Source: Capsicum annuum
Taxonomy: Eukaryota; Streptophyta; Magnoliopsida; Solanales; Solanaceae
Assembly (NCBI RefSeq): GCF_002878395.1
Contig: NC_061115.1
Span: 152,893,649-152,957,648, forward strand
DNA length: 64,000 nt
Direction of reading: 5' to 3'
A model generated the notes under the pieces. The model searched no databases, was not told the DNA's origin, and saw only the letters and a program-made list of their open reading frames with translations. Position 1 is the first letter of the stretch, and the number at the start of each line of letters is the position of its first letter. The translations under genes and the position numbers were made by a program. This document shows, piece after piece, positions 57,366 to 64,000 of this stretch.

Positions 57366-58719
57366 GAAGAGAAGATTCACCTAAGTCTGTTTGTCACTGT
57401 GTTGGCTTTCTACAGGTACTATACTCAAGGTAAATGGTTAGTAGGCACAATATCGCTCTTTCTAGTAACTGCAGTCAAACTTTACACAATTTTAAAAGAC
57501 AAATATTTAGAATAGTAATTTGAATGACTTAAACTGTCATTAGTCTCTTTCTTTCGAAAGAGCACTAAAATAATTAGTCCTGTGGATGTAAAAAAGTGGA
57601 TGAAATCCCTTTCTAGGTACAACTCGTACATCTTTTGCTTTGCCTCGTGGAGAATCTGAGGAGGACATTTTGCTCTTCTCCTTATCAAGTGATCTTTTGA
57701 TAGTTTTATTATTGTGCTGACTCCTTTAAATGTACCTGCGCTCGAGGCAATAATTTAGTAGACACAGAGTCACTTTTGGTAGCGACTATTTTTTAGAAAA
57801 AGTTTTGAATAAAATGTTCATAACGACGATAAGATAGTTTTATTTGACATACATATTCTCTTGAAATGAGATGGACAAGTTAAGAGTTCCTTGATTTTAA
57901 ATGGGAGATTGAACCTATCTCTGGGTCTTATTAAAAATGCTATTCTTGAGCATTTTATGTTTTGGAGTGGCCCTTGGGTTGTCCAAAGGATTTCGATAAG
58001 AGGGTTTTCACTCGTGCGGTGATCCTTGTATCCACAAAAAATTGTTAGTTTTGGGTAAAACTACTCCGTATTGACCTCCTTCGGTTTTTGCTTGCTTCTT
58101 GCCATCTTTCAGATGCTCTATCATGTTTGAACTTCCATTCTGATTCTCTATTTGTATATATGTAAGGCAAAAGTGGAGACGTAGGAAATATGTATAGATT
58201 TTCAAAATGTAGTTAGTTTTTTTGCAAACCTTAGTTATGAAAAACTTGTGTAAAAGCTTTTAGAAAATATTTGTCAGTCATGTCATGCTAGCTCAATGAA
58301 CATCCTCTGCTTGAGGCCTGACTATGTCTGACATTAAATGAAGGATCCCTAAAATCCATTATCATTGCAGGAGAGTTCATAGAATAATTTTGTGGAAGCT
58401 CTACCATATGATGGAGATTTAGTCTATCTATACTCTATCACAACTGGTGATTTAGTTGATTCTGATATCTTGGTGCTAAGGAATTTGGACTTCATTCTAA
58501 AATGTTAATGGAAATTTTGAGATCTTTCTCAAAATGTCTTCCCTATTTAGATACTGTTTGGGATAAATCTCAGCTTGTGGAGGTCTCGAAACTTGATCCC
58601 AAAGTCCTTGTTGGTCTTCGTTCTTTTTGTCAGAAAATAGTATTTTTACTTTGAATTTTTTAGATTTCTTCTAAAAAATTCTGCCCTGTTTTCATTTCCT
58701 ATGGTGTTATGATCGAGCC
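57366..58719. other. Non-coding DNA within the retroelement region
   Basis: No gene recognised. Probably untranslated or LTR sequence of the Tat/Ogre-like element. Confidence 0.4.
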
Positions 58720-59430
58720 ATTTGGGTGCCTACATATCCCGTTAATGTAATAATCTGGTCAAACGTAGTTCAAGACTATACTAGAAAGACATAGAAAAAT
58801 CTAAAAGGTTTAGGTCATCACATAGTTCATACATAAAAAGAAAAGGTAAATTTTTCTACGGATTGACCGAAGCCAACACAGGCCATATACATATGGGAGT
58901 TCAGGTCAAACATTACATAAAAATGAAACATAGATTTTTCTAAGGGGTTGATAGAAGTCGACATAGGCCGCCTACGTGTCTCATTCTTGAGAATTCAGGT
59001 CAAATATAGTTCGTGCATAAAATGGAAAGATAAATTAACCTATGAGGTTGATCAAAGCCGACAAAGATAGCCTACGTGTCTCATTCTTGAGAATTCACGT
59101 CAAACATAGTTCATACATAAAAGGGGAAGATAAATTAACCTAAGGGGTTGACTGAAGTCAACATAGGCCACCTACATATCTCATTCTTTAGAATTTAGGT
59201 CAAATGTAGTTCATACATAAAAGGTTAAGATATATTTTCTTTAGGGGTTGACCGAAGCTGATATAGATCGCTTATGTATCTCATTCTTGAGAATTCAGGT
59301 CAAACGTAGTTCGTAAATAAAATGAGAAGATAATTTTTTTTAAGGGATCGATCAAAGCCAACATAGACTGCCTACGTATCCCATTCTTTAGAATATAGAT
59401 CAAACGTAGTTCATACATAAAAGAAAAGAA
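58720..59430. repeat. About 99-bp tandem array, 6-7 units
   Basis: The block CATTCTTGAGAATTCAGGTC recurs at 58982, 59081, 59181, 59280 and 59381, with two more degenerate units before. Each unit also has GGGGTTGACCGAAGCCAACA and TAGTTCATACATAAAA blocks. Such arrays with CCTACGTATC and GGTCAAACGTAGTTC are known in the untranslated regions of Tat/Ogre-type elements. A single unit recurs at 62805-62870. Confidence 0.85.
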
Positions 59431-59599
59431 ATTTTCCTACTATAAAGTATTAAAATGCTTACATTAAGAAAAGTGTGAGTACAAGAAAAGAAACACAAAA
59501 GGAGGCTAACTTCTGACGTAGTATCTCTTGACAACATCAGAGTTGATTGATCTCGGCTACTCTTGGTTCTCCATCTTGGACAAACCATGATGATTATAT

Positions 59600-62452
59600 C
59601 AACTCAATGCAAATTTCTTTTTGTGCCTATCTCGATGCGAGGAGGATTAACCATCTATTTCTTTGAATTGAACTCAAGATCAATTGGAGACATGTGGGAC
59701 ACAATGTCTGTGCTTACTTTTGGCATACTAGCATAAGACCATGTAAATACGTTAATGTATTCTTTGAGCAACTTGATGAGTTCTCTTCTTCTTTATTTTG
59801 TTAGGTAGGTACTAATTATGGTCTCTTCAACTTTGTTGTTCTTATCCAGATTAACCATCTCAGTCTACTCAAGGTTGGATCTTTCCCAATTCTCAAAATC
59901 TTTTAATTTTTCTGTCAACTTTCTATAATTATTGCCTCTTTGTCATATTCTTCACATTCCTCATTATCTGCCTCAGTTTGTTCATTTAACTCTTGACATG
60001 ACATGACAAACAGGTTTTAAATTACTATTGCTGAAATTAAAACAAACCAAGTTAGATGATAGCAAATAATTAAATAAGGTAACTTAAAATAATTTTTGTG
60101 ATAAGAGAGGCGTTGTCATTGAAATATGGAAAATATTTATTAGCTATGGCTCATGACCTTCACAAGTACATGCCTATGCCTTTTTGAAAATATTAAACTG
60201 CAAAAAGAGAATTTGAATAATAAAAGGTGGATCACAGGGCCTTCTTCGGATCATCATTGATTATTAAAAACTAGTAATTACCCTTTTATGTACCACAGAA
60301 GGCGAGGAGTCATGAGCAAAGTGGAAATTCAATTATTCAAAGTCTCTCTAGGTGTGGCCTTACTCACTCAACTAGCCTTCGATAAATCTTTCAATCTAGC
60401 ATTGCAGCCTTTAAACAAATTTCCTGTCCCATCCCCCAGACCGTCATCTGTCGATATCTTATATACAGGGAACGATTGGTATATGAGTGGAAATGGCTCT
60501 AGAAAATACATATTTTCTTTGCTTTCCATCTTCTTTAAAACCTGTGCATTAATATTAATGAGACTTACAGGATAACCCTTCTTCTTTATTTCATCATGTT
60601 GACAATAGCTTCCCCATGGTTAGGTAACAGATTACTATTGACATTCGACGTTGGCGCTTGAAGAGTAATGACTTTGTGATTAGTCAAGTCTTGAATTTTA
60701 TGTTTCAAGTTAATGTAATCTTTGGTACTATGCTCGACTCCTCCTGAATGATAGGTAAACTGAGAATTAGTATTAATGGGTTTTGGTTGAATAGGCTAGA
60801 GATAGTCTATTGCTCTTAATCTTTTGAAGGGCTGAGTGCGACTTTCAGCCAACGATGTGAAGTTTCAGGGAGGTTACTTTTCAAGATTCGGATGAGGGAG
60901 GTTGTAATTATTTTGGTTGGAAGAAGGTGGTACTTAATGATAGTTTGGAGGTGCTTAGACGTTAGTTTGGTGATTTACGATGATGGTTTAAACATTGGGA
61001 TGATAATTTAATTGTGGAGCTAGGTAATGGGTAGGACATTTGGCTGTGGTTTTTAGTATTGGGGTTGGGCATAACATATGTATTGAGAATTTTATGGTAG
61101 TGGAGAGTTGATAGACGAGGAAAAGGTATTTCTAGGTATGAATTTCCCTTTTGACTTACTATCAGAATCAAAAGACAGTGCAGTCACCTATCCTTTTTTT
61201 TTTAGAAAACCTGGGGTTCTAGAGAATGTTGAGGTTTTATTATTTTTTCCTATTCAAATATCTTCTTCAGGAGATTCTCCAATCCTTACCAAGTCCGTGA
61301 ACATCCCCCAAACCGCTGACACCATTCTAGTATAGAGCTATCCTTCTTAAGCACGGGAAAATACTACTACTTTTTTCTCCTCGATCATTGGAGGTTGTAC
61401 CTTAGCGACTTCCTTTCTCAAGCAATAGGCATAGTCCCAAAAATATTCATCGTCTTTTTGTTTAATCCTTACTAGTGAATATCGGTTAGGGACTATTTCT
61501 ACATTGTATGTGAACCTGTCTATAAAGTGTTTGGCCAAAGTCTTCCAATCAGACCATTTTAATCAAACCATTTTTTAATTCCTGGGATCTAAATCAATTA
61601 GAGCTTCATCGCTTAACTTTGACTAAATAAGTGTTGCTGAATGTTTCAAATTTGGGAATTTTGAATCCTTCTGGTAGGTTTACACCAGGATGGACATACA
61701 AATCATCATAACCAAGGCCATCATTACCCACTTTCCCGTGAGATTCTTTGATCCTTATTATCTCTTCATTCATTATCAACAACTTTTTTTCATGTTCTAT
61801 CCTTCATTCCTTTTCTTTCTATGTAATGACCTTCCTTGGGATTGGAAAATAGTTATAGAGATAGGTAGATGCAATGACATGGAAAATAATTGGAGGTATA
61901 GTTCGAACGTGACAAGAATTGGGATAGTGACAGAATAATTTTAGTATGCTGAAGTGTGATTTTGAGAATGGGTGAAAGTTGGGTTGTAGGTAGGGAGGAC
62001 ACTTTGGGGGTTGTCGGTATTGTGGAGTTTGAGAGTGGTTTTATGGAATTAGGGAATGAATTTATGGAGTTAGATATGGGTTTTGAGGATGCTAAGCATC
62101 GGGGTTGTTGCCTTGGTTGGTGTATTGGGATGGTGGAGTATGAGTTTGATGAATATGTGGATTATTGATGATAGGGTCTACGAGAAGTTGAGAAGAAAAG
62201 AAAAATAGTATGTTACTTGGATGACACCCAAGGTTAGGAACATTGAAAGGAGGAATTTGGAGTGGAGGCTCATGCCCTCCTGGGATAGGAGCACTAGCGG
62301 TGATGGCCCAATTAACTAATTCTCTAGTACGATTCATCTCCTTTTTTGAGCATTTCTCGCTTTCTTCCGAGTTCAAAAATAATGTCACTTTGCTCCGCTA
62401 TCACAGTGTACCAGATAGAAAATGTGTCATCATCGCTTCCATTCATATTTGA
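59600..62452 (-). pseudogene. Tat/Ogre-type gypsy gag and start of pol, broken
   Basis: Reading leftward on the - strand: a Pro-rich Gag N-terminus (62388-62092), the Gag core MAKHFIDRFTYNVEIVPNRY and EVAKVQPPMIEE (61538-61347), and a C-terminal Gag/knuckle-like segment EHSTKDYINLKHKIQDL, ending NLLPNHGEAIVNM (60740-60600). The protease region follows (60575-60290), then a pre-RT motif LLKEYINVFTWSYASMPKVS (about 59790). Stops and shifts are frequent. The RT catalytic core, RNase H and integrase are missing: pol stops near 59600 and the 99-bp array follows. The order fits an internally deleted Tat/Ogre element. Confidence 0.72.
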
Positions 62453-62879
62453 ATAATGGGACTTTACGAGCTTTTGACCGGGTGGAGTAAGGATGTTTAT
62501 TCAACTTATGTCAATATAGAGTAGGTTTTATTTTCTGTAAAGTAAAAAAAAACTCAAAGGCCCATATGTTAGATCCTATTAGTAATATATAATGCAAGAT
62601 AATTAGGAAGGAAGAGAATATAACAAGTTGTTTCTCATGGCAGGTGAATCGATCCATGAGGTAATAATAACTCAAGGATTCTAATCAACAAGATTTTTCC
62701 CATTAATTTGGCTAAGTTGATTTTATCGGGAAGGTTTGCTTCTTCTTCTATCCTTATGACTTGTTTCATCAAAGTGGGAGACAATAAAGTTTTTCGAAGA
62801 TAGAGGCCAGGCCAAAAGGTTGCCTACATATATCGCAAAGGAGAATTCATGCCCAGCGTAGTTCGAATAAGTTATAAAC
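62453..62879. other. 5' region of the Tat/Ogre-like element
   Basis: Non-coding; carries one copy of the 99-bp type unit (about 62805-62870). LTR boundaries were not found. Confidence 0.4.
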
Positions 62880-62889
62880 ATGATTGTTT

Positions 62890-63630
62890 CATTTTAGAGA
62901 TATGCATCGGTCGGTTCGATTTGATTTTGTGTATTATCGATTTGATTTATCGATTTTTAATTTGTCAACATTCTAAATCGATAACAAAACTAATAATATT
63001 TTTTTTATTTATTTTTGGTTTATCGATTTTGATCTTTAATGGTTCAACTTTATCTATTTAACTGATAAAAAAATGCTCCTTTTTTTTTTTTTTTACATTC
63101 TTTGATTATTTTCTTATGTTCATATATTTACACTACCTTTATGCATAAAATCTTACACAAAGTACAAGTAGAAGCAAATTCAAGTACATTTTTACTAAAA
63201 CAAGCTTCTTTTCTTTTTGGTTAAATAGTGAACAATAATGCAGTGGCAATAGATGGTGATCTCTCAAAAAAGAAAACTAACGTAGGTTATAATTTATATT
63301 AATGGGTGGAAACCCGACAAGCCAACAAGTTTATAAAGAAAAGAACAACACTATAACAACAATTATAAAATGGAAAAATAGTAGGGTATGTATTTCAAAC
63401 ATAAATCCACTATTATATAACTATGGATAAAAATATAATTTTCATATAATCTTATTGGTTTATCGGTGTAACTGTCAACTAAAATCTTAAAATCAAAAAC
63501 CTAATCGATATACCAATAAAAAATTCTAAAAGTGTTGTCCCAATAATTCAATACCAATAAACCAGTAACAATTTTCTTGATTTTTTTTATCAGTTAATTT
63601 AGTTTTTTGACACCCGTATTTCATTTACTA
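62890..63630. mobile_element. Foldback-like inverted-repeat element
   Basis: The left side is rich in TCGGTTCGATTTGATTTT and GGTTTATCGATTTT. The reverse complement of the right side has CTGGTTTATTGGTATTGAA, TATCGATTAGGTTTTTGATT and ATAAACCAATAAG-type blocks. The two arms share wording over about 150 bp but are degenerate. Confidence 0.4.
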
Positions 63631-64000
63631 AAAAATAGTTTGAGAGGTGTTACAAACTTTTCTGGAAAACTTTGGAAGACTCAGAGTATTTTGGTCAGAT
63701 TTTTATGTCGTGGATGTATATTTCAGCCTAAACGAGCTTTATGAAAAATGGGATTGGACTTCGCCTTTGATTCGAATTAACATAGCATGCTTAAGCCCAT
63801 AAAAAGTTATATCACACAAATATATTATAATAAGCGGACATCCTAATTTGGTGACCCTTTTGAGCCAAGGTTTGGTCTAGCGAGTTTTGAAGGAAGTATA
63901 TACCTTTTAAAACAAATTCATTATCCCTAAAAAGCATTTTTATAAGTATCAAAAAGGGCATAAACTCCTACAAAATAGCAAATGAGGGATACCATTTTAC
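63631..64000. other. Unassigned sequence at the window edge
   Basis: A possible LTR edge (GAGAGGTGTTACAAACTTTT), but nothing firm. Confidence 0.3.

Overview
The window is nuclear DNA from a flowering plant, most likely a member of the Solanaceae. The evidence is AT-rich intergenic DNA with spliced plant genes, several copies of a SINE whose 3' part looks like the Au/TS-type SINE common in Solanaceae, and LTR retrotransposons of the Tekay, Athila/Tat and Copia groups. Species cannot be fixed from the sequence alone. No bacterial, organellar, CRISPR or operon features were seen.

Only one gene looks intact: a two-exon LRAT-domain (LEAD-SENSITIVE 1-like) gene on the + strand. Exon 1 is 29387-29480 and exon 2 is 40375-41048, joined over a 10.9 kb intron that is a nest of transposable elements.

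Layout. 1-3291: AT-rich, no gene. 3292-4131 (-): three exons of a decayed WD40 gene (DSE1/TANMEI-like). 4526-13806 (+): a 9.3 kb Ty3/gypsy chromovirus (Tekay-like) with long LTRs, dead through stops and frameshifts. 14366-15044 (-): two exons of a plastidial alpha-glucan phosphorylase pseudogene. 17266-21010 (-): a SKIP16-like F-box/ApaG pseudogene with an internal tandem duplication, one copy of which is split by a 2.26 kb solo LTR (17714-19974). 24423-24507 (-): a first-exon remnant of an RCI2/PMP3-type small membrane protein gene. 24.8-28.1 kb: inverted-repeat elements, a tRNA-Phe-like sequence, a Stowaway-like MITE and a hAT MITE. 29.4-41.0 kb: the LRAT gene. Its intron holds SINE copies and a Copia element (30010-37258) whose 3' LTR was hit by a TRIM (34997-35334) and by a gag-only Copia derivative (35347-37088). 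A further SINE was hit by a hAT MITE (37699-37881). 41.2-46.4 kb: MITEs, minisatellites, an LTR fragment with tandem hairpins, and an unrecognised 156-codon ORF. 46.4-48.9 kb: nothing recognised. About 49-62.5 kb: degraded Tat/Ogre-type retroelement DNA on the - strand (gag, start of pol, several tandem arrays). An Athila/Tat-like non-autonomous element (49483-56268) sits inside one of these arrays. 62.9-63.6 kb: a foldback-like inverted repeat.

Most of the window is therefore transposon biology: target-site duplications, primer-binding sites and polypurine tracts can be read directly and give the order of insertion. The four gene fragments upstream all lie on the - strand and keep intron positions, so they are not processed copies. 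They come either from a decaying duplicated block or from DNA-level gene capture. I found no convincing new biological system. The more unusual signals are a sequence module and hairpin clusters shared by unrelated LTR families, the tight nest of insertions in the intron, and the bias of inactivating stops toward C-to-T type changes.
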